The notes: generated by a model not told the origin, from the letters alone. 10,399 nt of DNA from Conidiobolus incongruus B7586 (GCA_000697335.1 JNEM01010884.1:1-10399), one strand, 5' to 3'. Positions 1 to 8,109 are shown, counted from the first letter of the stretch. Numbers and translations are program-made.

Positions 1-1239
1 TATTAAATATTAAATAACTTTAATAAACTAGTTAATAAAAACTTAATAATGAAATTAAAATGTTATTGATTATAATAACTTATTATATTATATAACTGAT
101 AATATATTTTGTTAATATATACTTAAACCAAATAAGTTATATAAATAATTAATTTATGAATATTATAATATTTTTTTTTAAAACACCTTAAATATAATAT
201 CACTTTTAATTATATTAAATAATATTATTAACCTTAAATAAATATAACTTTTAAATACTATATTAACTATTATAGTACTTATTAAAAAATTAAAAAAATT
301 TACTCAATTAAAATATAATTTCTTTTACCTTTATAAAGTTTATAAATATTTTTTCTACATTATTTTAATAGATTTAATAACTTTAATTTTTAAAACAAAG
401 AGGGGTAATAATATCATTTTAATTATTATAAATAAACTTTTAAAATTTTCTTATTTAATACCTTTACAAAAAAAGTTTATATCTTAAATAATTATACAAC
501 TTTATTTTAAAACTATCTTTTATTATTATAACCTCTTATATATTATAGTTTTAAACTATAACTTTTGTTTTATATTATTATTCTAGAAAAAACTCTTTAA
601 ATTAACAAAAACCAAGTTAAATATAACTTTTATAAACTATATAAAAGGTAATGAAGAAACAAAAAGAAAAAGCCAAATAGTTAAATAAATATTATATATA
701 TTTATTAACTTTAAACAAAATAATTAAGTTTTACTTTTTCCTTTTATTGAATTTATAATCAACTTATTTAAATAATCAAGTATTAAAAAATCACTAATAA
801 AAATTATTTTTAGTTATAACTTTATAACACTAAGTTTTTTTATTAACCTTTACTCTTTAATATTTAAATTAACTAATATTAATTAATTTATTCAATAATA
901 TAAAAATATAATTAATATAATTAGAGATTTATTAATTAAAAACTAAAATTATATAGTTTTATATATAAACTATTCTTATTAATATATTAAATCTAATATT
1001 ATAGATTAAATTCTTATAAATGTAAAATAACTTAATATTAACTATAAAAAAGTTATCCCTTTAAAAAATTAAATATTAAATAGATTAGCTTATTTAAAAT
1101 TATTGACAAAATATCACTAGTTGTTTATAATTTAAAATTCCCAATAAATATAAAAGTTTATAATAGTGTTTATATTTTTTCTCTTAAACTTTACTTAAAC
1201 TATTAAGATAAACTAAAATATCTTAATAGAGTTTATGAT

Positions 1240-1385
1240 AATTATTATAAAATAGACTACTTTATTATTGAGAGAAAACTATATAGTAAGAAACAATTTC
1301 TTGTCAAATAGAAAGATTACTCTATAGTAAAATTAAGTTAAGTTGATAAAGAAGATATTAATCTTAAATTAATTGAAGAATACAT
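1240..1385 (+). other. chromodomain remnant of the chromovirus fossil
   Basis: Trace of the C-terminal chromodomain that chromoviral integrases use to bind modified histones and direct integration, typically to heterochromatin. Short matches occur in family order: IIERKLY, FLVK...KDYS and, towards the end, LIEEY. It sits directly after the GPY/F-like trace and about 20 bases before the polypurine tract, which is where this domain belongs. It is decayed and non-functional. Confidence 0.7.
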
Positions 1386-1401
1386 ATATAGTTAAAAATC
1401 T

Positions 1402-1416
1402 AAAAGATAAGAGGAG
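1402..1416 (+). promoter_or_regulatory. polypurine tract of the LTR fossil
   Basis: Purine-rich run AAAAGATAAGAGGAG, interrupted by one T, ending exactly one base before the TG that opens the LTR. In LTR elements this tract primes plus-strand DNA synthesis. Its place on the + strand fixes the element's orientation and identifies the following LTR as the 3' one. Read the other way, the flanking sequence does not start with the TGG typical of a tRNA primer-binding site. Confidence 0.7.
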
Positions 1417-1645
1417 TGTTGGTAATATTTCCAACCACTTACATTATTATCATCTAATCAAATAATCTCAACTTATCCCATAATCACTAAATTATCTGTC
1501 ATTACTTAATTACACTTTTATTGATAAAAATTGAAAGGGGGATAAAGAACAACCCTTGTTGAATTAAGTATAGAATAAAACAAAGAATTACCCTTTACCT
1601 TTTACCATTTTAATTATAAATCCTAATCACACAAAAAATCCAACA
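1417..1645 (+). repeat. 3' LTR of the chromovirus fossil
   Basis: The 229-base segment opens with TGTTGG and closes with CCAACA, a perfect 6-bp inverted repeat of the kind that commonly bounds Ty3/gypsy LTRs. It is immediately preceded by a polypurine tract. The five bases after it (ATAGC, 1646-1650) would be one copy of the target-site duplication; the partner copy lies outside the window. A G-rich run near 1540 and a TATAAA-like stretch near 1615 are the only promoter-like elements seen. Unlike the internal part, the LTR keeps a normal supply of CA and TG dinucleotides. Confidence 0.75.
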
Positions 1646-1660
1646 ATAGCATTTATAATT

Positions 1661-1681
1661 TTAGTGATTAGTGATTAGTGA
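1661..1681. repeat. 3 x 7-base tandem repeat (TTAGTGA)n
   Basis: Three exact copies of TTAGTGA lie head to tail, 15 bases beyond the LTR end, in the spacer between the fossil and the exchanger gene. No function is suggested by the sequence. Confidence 0.9.
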
Positions 1682-1832
1682 ATTTTTCAATAATTATCTG
1701 AAAACTAAAATTTTTAGAGTTAAATCAATTTCAAATCTGTGTTCAGTAGGAATATTTAGGATATATTTACGACCAATTGGAAATTTTAAGGAAAATCGCC
1801 ATAATTAATTAAAATGCATTATCAAGTTTTTA

Positions 1833-1857
1833 GTTCATTGACAAACATTCAATGAAC
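1833..1857 (-). other. 8-bp hairpin in the 3' flank of the exchanger gene
   Basis: GTTCATTG and CAATGAAC form a perfect 8-bp stem around a 9-base loop. It lies 109-133 bases past the exchanger stop codon on the minus strand, so it would be in or just after the 3' UTR. A role in 3' processing or mRNA stability is only a guess; short stems like this also arise by chance in AT-rich DNA. Confidence 0.45.
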
Positions 1858-1965
1858 ATTGAGGAATATGAAATACTGGGAATTTCAAATCAATGTTGGA
1901 TATTCGAAAATCAAAGCAAAATATAAAAAAATGGAAAAAATATTATTAACAAAATATGAAAGTAA

Positions 1966-4873
1966 TTAAGATTCCAATTTCGAAAAAGTAATAGCAATTA
2001 GGGAAATCATCATCGTAGTATAGAAACATATTAGACCTATACCGAATTTCTTGCCGATGCGGTATTTGTTAAGATGGAGGTAGATATTGAATGCGAGAAG
2101 GGTAAGGAGGACGCCAATACCTGAAAATAGTGCTGTTGAACTGACCGTTAAATAGATATGGTCGCCCTGAGATGGGATGAGGATGGTGCCGGAGAGCCCA
2201 ATGCCAATCATCATATTTAACATAGGCCCTGCGAAACATGCAGAGACTGCCATCATGGGGTACCCCATGCGGGCAACTGCGACATTACTGATGAAGTCGC
2301 CAAGGGAGTTACCGAATGCGAAAATCGTAAGTCCGATAACTTCTTCCTTGATTTGGAGGATAAGGCCCAAAGCGGAGAGAATATCGACAACGGATGTAGC
2401 CACGATCGAAATCCAAGCAACAGATTGGAAGAAACCAACTAGCGCAGTCACGACCTTGTGATTGATTTGAGGATACTTGCGATAGATTAAAGCTAGCGTC
2501 ACCGAACAGATTATACCGACGATTAGCGATATCCACCAATAGGAACGGGATATAAGGCCGTTTTGAGCTAGCATAAATTCGAAGAAGAATATAGGGATTG
2601 CAAACGCTTGTAGGATTTTTAACATTTTTTCCGGCGATTGGTGCGAACATATTACGGAAGTAGGGCTCATTGTGAGTTCTCTGGTAGCAGCTATGGAAGG
2701 CGACGCCGGTGTGATAAAAATAGGCACATCTAAGAGTGGCGGAATAGACGAGATTTCAGTTTTAGTGTCTTCTTCCTCAGAATTTACCATCACGGGTATG
2801 GTCAATGTAAAAATTAGAGTCAGGGGCATAGTGATTATGTTCATTAATTTTTCATAGAGACTTTGGCTGGACCAGTCAACAGTGCCTGGGAATAATAATA
2901 ATGAAAGTGTGGGCTCTATAGGTGGTAAAAATTCGTCAGTATCATTGTCACTGACGGGCGTTGTAGTTAAATAATTATTGGGCGGATCGGGCAACAATAA
3001 CGTATTGCTAGATTCTCCGACTGGAGGGAGAATGAAAGTATCAGATGTCTGTTGATTGGTATCCTTATTTTTTGGAGGGATGATTAAAGGAGTTGGCGAA
3101 TTGTCACGTTTAAAACGATTCACGTGGATGGATCTTGTGGGAAAATCGTCTAACAAAATGAGATTAACTCAGACTTAGTTCAAAGTATTTCTCACTTTAA
3201 ATTACCTTGCTCTGGAGCTTCAATAGATACGAAAGAACCCGCAGGGGAACGAGTCCCAGGATTTATCAATCTGTTGGGACTATGAGATTTGGATCTGAGG
3301 ACCTGATGATGATGCAACATATGACCAATATGATCCATAGTCCTACTATGTTTGAGACTTGGGGGATCGAAAGGTTCCAAAGTTTTCAAAGCATCTTCTA
3401 TCTAAATCTAAATTAGTTAAAATTTAATACTATTGTTAATTGATATACTTCATGAGCTGTCCAGAAGTTCATTCTTTTATAGTAAGTGATAGGGGTGACA
3501 GGTGGCATTCTGGAATCTTGTTGGTCGGTATTAGATGGCATAATAGTGGATAATAATCTGGTGGTTTCGTTATTATTATTGTTTTGGGTATCTATAATAT
3601 TAAATATTTGGTTAAAATCAGATTATAAACAAATGATATGCTGAAAATTAAGAATTGGAAATTAATCATAAAACCCTAACCTAAAATTATTTGAATTATG
3701 GTTGAAGTTTAAACATTAATTATAGAAAGACGCTGATTTTTTACAGGGTTGTGGATGATAATAGATCCAAGGTTAATAGTCATACTAATTTTGATGTATA
3801 GTTAACTTTACGTACATTCCAAATTGCCCAACAATAAACCGTCGGCTTCGTCGTCCCAACCCTCTTCGTCATCGTCGTTTGGATTTAGATAATAATTTAA
3901 ACTTCCACCGCGACGATCTCCGTAAAGAGCATTCAAATGTAAAAAATGTTTCAATTTAATCTCACCTTGTCTAGTAAACCAATTCCCAACTATTACGGTT
4001 GCTACGTAAAGTATATAGTAGATGCATAGGCCCAAACTCTCAATTAAAGTGATTTTACCGTCCCAAACTATGAATAATAGAACCAGTACGGCACCTGTGA
4101 AGAACCAAAGATCTCGGAGTAGAAGAGGACCTATAACGTTGAAGGATTTGACAATTGCCATAGAACCTACTACGACACTAGTAATGAACCAAGCGGCACC
4201 TATGAGTTCCCCAATAGCCATAGCGCCACTTCCAGCTTTCAAAGCACTGAAAGTACTGAACAGATCAGGACTTCCGTTACCGAAAGCTAAAAACGTTACA
4301 CCAGCCTAAATAATTTTTTATTTACGAAGTTTCAAAAATTGTTAATCATATTTACCACACTCTCACTCAAATTTAATAGAGCCGATATGGTACCCAAATT
4401 ATGGCCTAATTGACATTAGTTAAAAATTTAAAATGATAACATTTTACTTACAGAAGAAATCACTAGCTACAATACCTATACAAAGGAAAAATATTACACT
4501 GAAACCTATCTAAACCTTTATTAACCCCTAACATCACAATACAAATCAATAAATATACCATCACGAATATTCCCAAAGTTGGAACTTTCTCAAAGGAGCA
4601 ATAGTATAACTCTAGGTAATTGATAGGGCCTTCGGAGAAATCTTGACAGTGTTTTTGAACAAATGAACATTTGTCAGTTTGATTAATAACTTGAAAACAC
4701 TAACAAATCACCAAATTAATTTTGATTAATTTTTAAATTGTATTGAAAATTACTATATCATTATTAGGTTCTTTGATATCAAGACTATTTACATTATTAT
4801 GATTTTGTAAAAATTGTGAAGTATAAAAATTTAATAATATTAATATTAAAAAAAATTTTTTAAATAGTATCAT
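1966..4873 (-). CDS. NCLX: NCLX-type (SLC8B1/YDL206W family) sodium/cation-calcium exchanger, 8 exons, 793 aa
   Basis: Membrane antiporter of the CaCA superfamily that exchanges Ca2+ for Na+ or another cation. Exons in coding order: 4754-4873, 4559-4699, 4452-4509, 4356-4405, 3816-4305, 3449-3591, 3206-3401, 1966-3149. They sum to 2382 bases (793 codons plus TAA), with phases agreeing at every junction. Both ion-binding alpha repeats are intact: GNGSPD at residues 132-137 and GNSLGD at 679-684, matching the GNGAPD and GNSIGD of human NCLX. An N-terminal signal-like helix (about 5-20) precedes cysteines 41, 51, 58 and 74, placed as in human NCLX. Roughly five membrane helices (about 80-232) follow, then a polar loop (about 235-480, acidic at 266-277), one helix (about 500-520), a second loop and about seven helices (577-788). 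The ATG at 4873 was chosen because it starts the hydrophobic helix and splices in frame. Human NCLX is mitochondrial; the compartment of this protein is unknown. Family assignment is strong; the 224-base intron is the least certain junction. Confidence 0.93.
3150..4753 (-). other. set of seven exchanger introns
   Basis: In coding order: 4700-4753 (54 bases), 4510-4558 (49), 4406-4451 (46), 4306-4355 (50), 3592-3815 (224), 3402-3448 (47) and 3150-3205 (56). Donors are GTAATT, GTATAT, GTAAGT, GTAAAT, GTACGT, GTATAT and GTAATT. All acceptors end in TAG, mostly TTAG or TTTAG. Several carry CTAAT or TTAAT near the 3' end as a likely branch site (for example AACTAATG in the third, AACTAATT in the sixth). 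Short introns with TAG ends are typical of compact fungal genes. Confidence 0.8.
3592..3815 (-). other. outlier intron of the exchanger gene (224 bases)
   Basis: The other six introns are 46-56 bases; this one is about four times longer. The donor is GTACGT at 3815, in phase 1, and the acceptor is ATAG ending at 3592. The join encodes LLLGNLEY-TQNNNNN inside the poorly conserved loop, so homology cannot confirm it. A second possible donor, GTAAAG at 3811, overlaps the first. Keeping the intron would end the protein at a TAA at 3808-3810, just after the first membrane domain. The stretch contains no recognisable element. Confidence 0.65.
4754..4873 (-). CDS. NCLX: exon 1 of the exchanger: signal-peptide-like N-terminus
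   Basis: Forty codons, phase 0 at the end. The product begins MILFKKFF, followed by a run of I and L residues, then polar Asn-rich sequence. The two lysines before a hydrophobic core look like a signal peptide or signal anchor rather than a classic Arg-rich mitochondrial presequence. The ATG has A at -3. The donor GTAATT at 4753 pairs with a TTAG acceptor at 4700, and the joined frame leads straight into the conserved Cys-rich segment. The exon is very AT-rich, so automated gene finders may miss it and start the protein late. Confidence 0.75.
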
Positions 4874-5400
4874 TTTTAAAATCTATAATACATCAATTTT
4901 AATTAAATAAAAGATAAAAGAATTAATAAAATTTAATGATGGATATTTAATTATTAGTTCGCTAAAATTAACAGTCAACTAACAGAAAATATATTATTTA
5001 AGTTTAACCACTAGTTTAATTACATTTCATAAATGCCAAGATAAAACCTTAATTTCGTCATAAAGTCATTTGATTTCTATAAAGAAATTCACCGTTCTTT
5101 GAAGAATTTTAAATTTCTTATAAAGAATTGCAAACCATTTCTAGAATACAGCCGCTAATTTTGAGTAAGGAGTCAGAATATGTCATATATATGTTGCAAT
5201 TATATTACTTTGTTTATTATAGAGTAATAATTGATTAAACGTTTATAAAATTAAAGGGGAGAAATTTTAATAATTTTGATGATATCATTATTAACGATTG
5301 CAATAAGCTAAGGGACCAATGTTCGTAATAGAAGAGTTAATTCATCTTTCTATCCTTTCATGCACACTGTAGGATAAGACTTTAAATATCATGTTACTTA
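4874..5400 (-). promoter_or_regulatory. upstream (promoter/5' UTR) region of the exchanger gene
   Basis: Positional call: the DNA directly 5' of the exchanger start. It is AT-rich near the ATG and of higher complexity at about 5040-5200 and 5310-5380. I could not fix a TATA box among the many A/T runs, nor find a calcineurin-response (GNGGCKCA-like) site. A 22-codon frame on the minus strand near 5116-5184 is too short to call, but would be an upstream reading frame if the transcript starts beyond it. Confidence 0.35.
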
Positions 5401-7092
5401 GATTTAAATTATATCAGTTGAATATTATTATTTGAGGTAGAGTTATAATAATATATATCTACAAAAAATATTAATTTTGAAGATTAATGCATACTTTAAT
5501 TTCAATCATCATACAGATATTCAATTTCAAATTAGATATCAATTCAAAACTAAATAATTTGGAAAAAATTATATTGTAATTAGCCAATCAAAAATCAAAT
5601 AGATTCTAGATCAATGTGGGTAAGACTGTTTGATGGATCCATTGGGTTGTTGTGAATCATATAGTTAGTATTGTATAAGGCTCGATACAATTATAGCTCC
5701 AAATAATTTTACATATTATTGAAATCTCAATTGAATATTTTATTAAAGGTTTCTTTATGTTTATTCCATTTCGTAATTTCAATTGAATAATATAAATTTA
5801 GTGAGCCTGACAATATAATAGTAATTTAAAGAATTAAATTTGAATAGACATTTCAATTGAAGTATATGACCGTAAACAATCTTATTGAAATATTGTAAAA
5901 CATGATCAAAATCAAATACTATTATTGAAAAATTTTTCAATCATTATTGTTTTATATAATTTTAAGTATGATTAGAATTATATATATGAATCAATTGCTT
6001 TTTAAAAAAATAAGATTTGACTATTCAATTTATTATTATATTAAAAGGTTGAGTTTTTAAATTGAATATAAATGTATTTCAAATGCATAAATTATATTTA
6101 ATTGTTACATTGCAGTTTGAAATTATTTATGTAATTATCTATTGTATTAAAATTATTAACTATGTTTGATATATAAGATCAAATCACAATTTTAAAATTC
6201 ATAATACCAATATCACAGCAATATAACTAAATTTTGTAATATCGTATCATATATTGAAGATATTTTGATATTAATTATTAAATTTTTATTAATTAATTTG
6301 AATTGCATATCTCAAATTTAATATCTTTATAATTTAAGATAACTGATCTTAAAATTAAATAATAGATATATCATTCAATAAAATATATCCAAAATTCACA
6401 TTGTTCTTGATTTCTATTTTGAGATTAGATAATTAAAATTCTAACGCAAAAGGGGTTATAGTGTTGTTCTTTATATATATTATTTATATATAATTATATA
6501 ATATTGAGTTGAATATGTTTATATATACTATATATTAGATTGGTATATAGATATAATGAAATTAACTATTTTTAATATATCATTTAAATTCTAAACTAAA
6601 TTAATTAATTAGTAAAATGAACTTTGTGCTATTCCATTTTAATATACTTTATTTATTTAATTAAATTATACATAAATCTTAATATTCTTGTGAAGAATAC
6701 CTAAATTATTCTAATTCTAAATTTTAAGAATTTATTTTTATATTCAGTGGGTAATTTTAATTTATATTGTCTATAGCTATATATCTTAAATTATGAAAAT
6801 ATTTTCATTTATTATATCTAAAAACTATTTCTATATTTCAACTCAAAATAATATTGAATTTATATTAAAATAACTAATTTTTTATAACACATATGTTGTA
6901 TATATGAGTCATAAAATTAGGCATGTTCTTGTTAATAGATGATGCTTTGATAAATGCAACTAATATTTTTAGTTACATCCTCTATAATACAAATATATGT
7001 AATTTTCTTTTGAGCAATAAAGACATCTCTCTGAGTTTCATACTTATTTGCAAACCACTCATAACCAAGTCTTGATAATTTTATCTAAAGAA
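5401..7092. other. AT-rich intergenic DNA, no gene seen
   Basis: About 1.7 kb of A/T-rich sequence with frequent stops in every frame. Visible structure is limited: an island of normal complexity at about 5605-5660, a 7-bp inverted repeat with an 8-base loop at 5670-5691, three TCAATTGAA-type motifs at 5727-5735, 5778-5786 and 5852-5860, and an 18-bp perfect palindrome at 5924-5941. At about 6920-7092 the sequence becomes richer in C and leads into a short open frame. Confidence 0.6.
5924..5941. repeat. 18-bp perfect palindrome
   Basis: ATTGAAAAATTTTTCAAT is its own reverse complement. It could be a dimer-binding site, but in DNA this rich in A and T, palindromes of this size are only mildly unusual. 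Confidence 0.6.
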
Positions 7093-7185
7093 ATGAGTTC
7101 CAACAACGCTAATCCCAGTATCACTTTAAACCATTCCGAAATTTTCAGAACTGTAAACGACAGAGTTTTACAAAATTACAATTAA
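7093..7185 (+). CDS. possible small open frame, 30 aa, unknown
   Basis: ATG to TAA, 30 codons, beginning MSSNNANPS and ending LQNYN. I do not recognise it. In its favour: GC is about one third, well above the surrounding DNA, it contains CG-bearing codons (AACGCT, TCCGAA, AACGAC), codon choice is varied, and ATG has A at -3. Against it: frames of this length are expected by chance in this much sequence, and there is no domain, signal peptide or clear splice partner. It could be a first exon, a worn gene piece or chance. Confidence 0.15.
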   Translation: MSSNNANPSITLNHSEIFRTVNDRVLQNYN

Positions 7186-7489
7186 ATCCCAATACTATTG
7201 ATAATATTAAATTCAATATATGATTTTAAAACAACAGTGTGTATTATTTGTAATTACATCAAAAAGTTTATATTAAACAGCATTTCATATTAATTAATTT
7301 GTTATTAACAAACATCCCAATAATTTACTTCATATAGTAAAAATATACTCTTCAATATTAACATCACAGTATATTTAATAACCTGTTATAATTCAAGATT
7401 GACCAATATAAATCTAATTTGTAAAATTTTTAATACATGTATCAATATTTAATAAATTAATTACAATTATGAGAATTTTACTTATATAC

Positions 7490-7512
7490 ATATATATATA
7501 TATATATATATA
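7490..7512. repeat. AT dinucleotide microsatellite
   Basis: Uninterrupted alternation of A and T for about 23 bases, with shorter TATA runs just before it. Such runs expand and shrink readily. A minus-strand frame across it gives a meaningless Ile-Tyr repeat. Confidence 0.9.
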
Positions 7513-7636
7513 CAAATAGATTGAGATTTTGATTATGATATTGTGTGAAAATATACATATATAGGATCTATCGGCAGTAATTCTTTTTGCTATATATTTA
7601 ATTCCCAAAATATTAAATTATTACTCTTAAAATGAT

Positions 7637-7660
7637 AATTTAAATTTAAATTTAAATTTT
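7637..7660. repeat. short TTTAAA tandem repeat
   Basis: About three and a half copies of TTTAAA in a row. Simple-sequence repeat; no further function seen. Confidence 0.8.
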
Positions 7661-7956
7661 ATACAGTAAAATAATATGTCGGATTTTGTCATTTCCATAA
7701 TATCCTCTACAAAGTAAAAGTGATAATATTAAATTGTTTAATGAATTTTGAAAAAATTCATATGATATATTATAAATGAATCTTTTAAGTTACAATAATA
7801 TATTGAAAATTCTTTAAATATGAATAAACTGTTGTTCATATATAGAAATTTGCATTTCTCTTTGTAATATATAATTCGATAAACAATGTTTAATATTCTA
7901 GATGATTAAAATAATTACTCAATTTTTATTTTTTAAAACTGATACTAACTGTAAAT

Positions 7957-8109
7957 ATGATTATCAACCTGTTCGATAATATAAATTTAGGACAATTATC
8001 ACAAATACCTGTAAATACGCGTCCTAGTATTAATGCTGATAACATTAATCAAGCACCAAATATTAAATTGGTCAGAATTTTGTTAGACAAAATAGCCTAT
8101 CACTGTTGA
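7957..8109 (+). CDS. possible small open frame, 50 aa, unknown (or worn gene piece)
   Basis: ATG to TGA, 50 codons, starting MIINLFDN and rich in Asn and Ile, with IPVNTRPSINADN in the middle. The frame is open for 14 more codons upstream. GC is near 30%, above its surroundings, and it includes the only ACGCGT in the window (8017-8022). A second plus-strand frame overlapping its end stays open to about 8163 and looks just as coding-like, so the stretch at about 7957-8163 may be the remains of a longer gene rather than a live small one. No family recognised, and its length alone is not beyond chance. Confidence 0.15.
   Translation: MIINLFDNINLGQLSQIPVNTRPSINADNINQAPNIKLVRILLDKIAYHC

Larger units (their letters stand above)
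1..1645 (+). mobile_element. 3' part of a decayed Ty3/gypsy chromovirus (LTR retrotransposon fossil)
   Basis: Old LTR retrotransposon copy, cut by the left edge of the window, running left to right. Family assignment rests on its 3' end. About 1095-1205 reads like the GPY/F module at the integrase C-terminus (FKIIDKIS, then VVYNL, then KVYNSVYI). About 1240-1385 reads like a chromodomain (IIERKLY, FLVK, KDYS and LIEEY in the expected order and spacing). A purine-rich tract and a 3' LTR follow. Integrase followed by a chromodomain and then the LTR is the chromovirus arrangement. The integrase core may lie around 740-1000 but is too eroded to assign; 1-700 shows nothing I can name. The internal part is badly broken, with many interruptions, and cannot encode a working protein. 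No CG dinucleotide occurs from 1 to 1769. The sharp LTR ends contrast with the eroded interior. The age is probably old, but with only one LTR in the window it cannot be dated. Confidence 0.8.
1646..1965. other. spacer / probable 3' flank of the exchanger gene
   Basis: 320 bases between the LTR end and the exchanger stop codon. It holds the candidate target-site duplication (1646-1650), the TTAGTGA repeat and a hairpin (1833-1857). Read on the minus strand it must contain the 3' UTR and polyadenylation site of the exchanger, but I see no canonical AATAAA at a convincing place. No open frame of note. Confidence 0.6.
7186..7956. other. AT-rich intergenic DNA, no gene seen
   Basis: Besides the two simple repeats there is no supported coding frame, tRNA or other element in this stretch. 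Confidence 0.6.

Noticed and set aside
1893-1899. TGTTGGA as a second LTR end
   Set aside because: There is no LTR-like sequence after it and no matching CCAACA or polypurine tract; it is 3' flank of the exchanger gene.
2177-2857. Plus-strand and other minus-strand frames over the exchanger's last exon
   Set aside because: They are shadows of the strongly supported exchanger frame and have no family features.
3207-3416. Plus-strand frame of 69 codons opposite exchanger exon 7
   Set aside because: The opposite strand carries a spliced exon whose phases fit the gene; this frame shows no domain.
3672-3682. ACCCTAACC, resembling a telomere repeat
   Set aside because: It is under two units long and lies inside an intron; a chance match.
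3745-3784. Possible 40-base extra exon inside the 224-base intron
   Set aside because: It would need a 27-base intron on one side and leaves the phase wrong for the next exon, so a single long intron is simpler.
4022-4309. Plus-strand frame of 95 codons opposite the first alpha repeat
   Set aside because: It is antisense to the conserved exchanger exon and is a by-product of its codon pattern.
5116-5184. 22-codon minus-strand frame upstream of the exchanger
   Set aside because: Too short to support; it would matter only if shown to be inside the 5' UTR.
5670-5700. tRNA-like T-arm (GGCTCGA...)
   Set aside because: No acceptor, D or anticodon arms fit around it; it is a simple inverted repeat.
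7414-7608. Minus-strand frame of 64 codons with repeated Ile-Tyr
   Set aside because: It is produced by the AT microsatellite; composition is simple sequence, not coding.
8017-8022. ACGCGT, the fungal MCB cell-cycle motif
   Set aside because: A single copy lying within a possible coding frame and not upstream of a gene.
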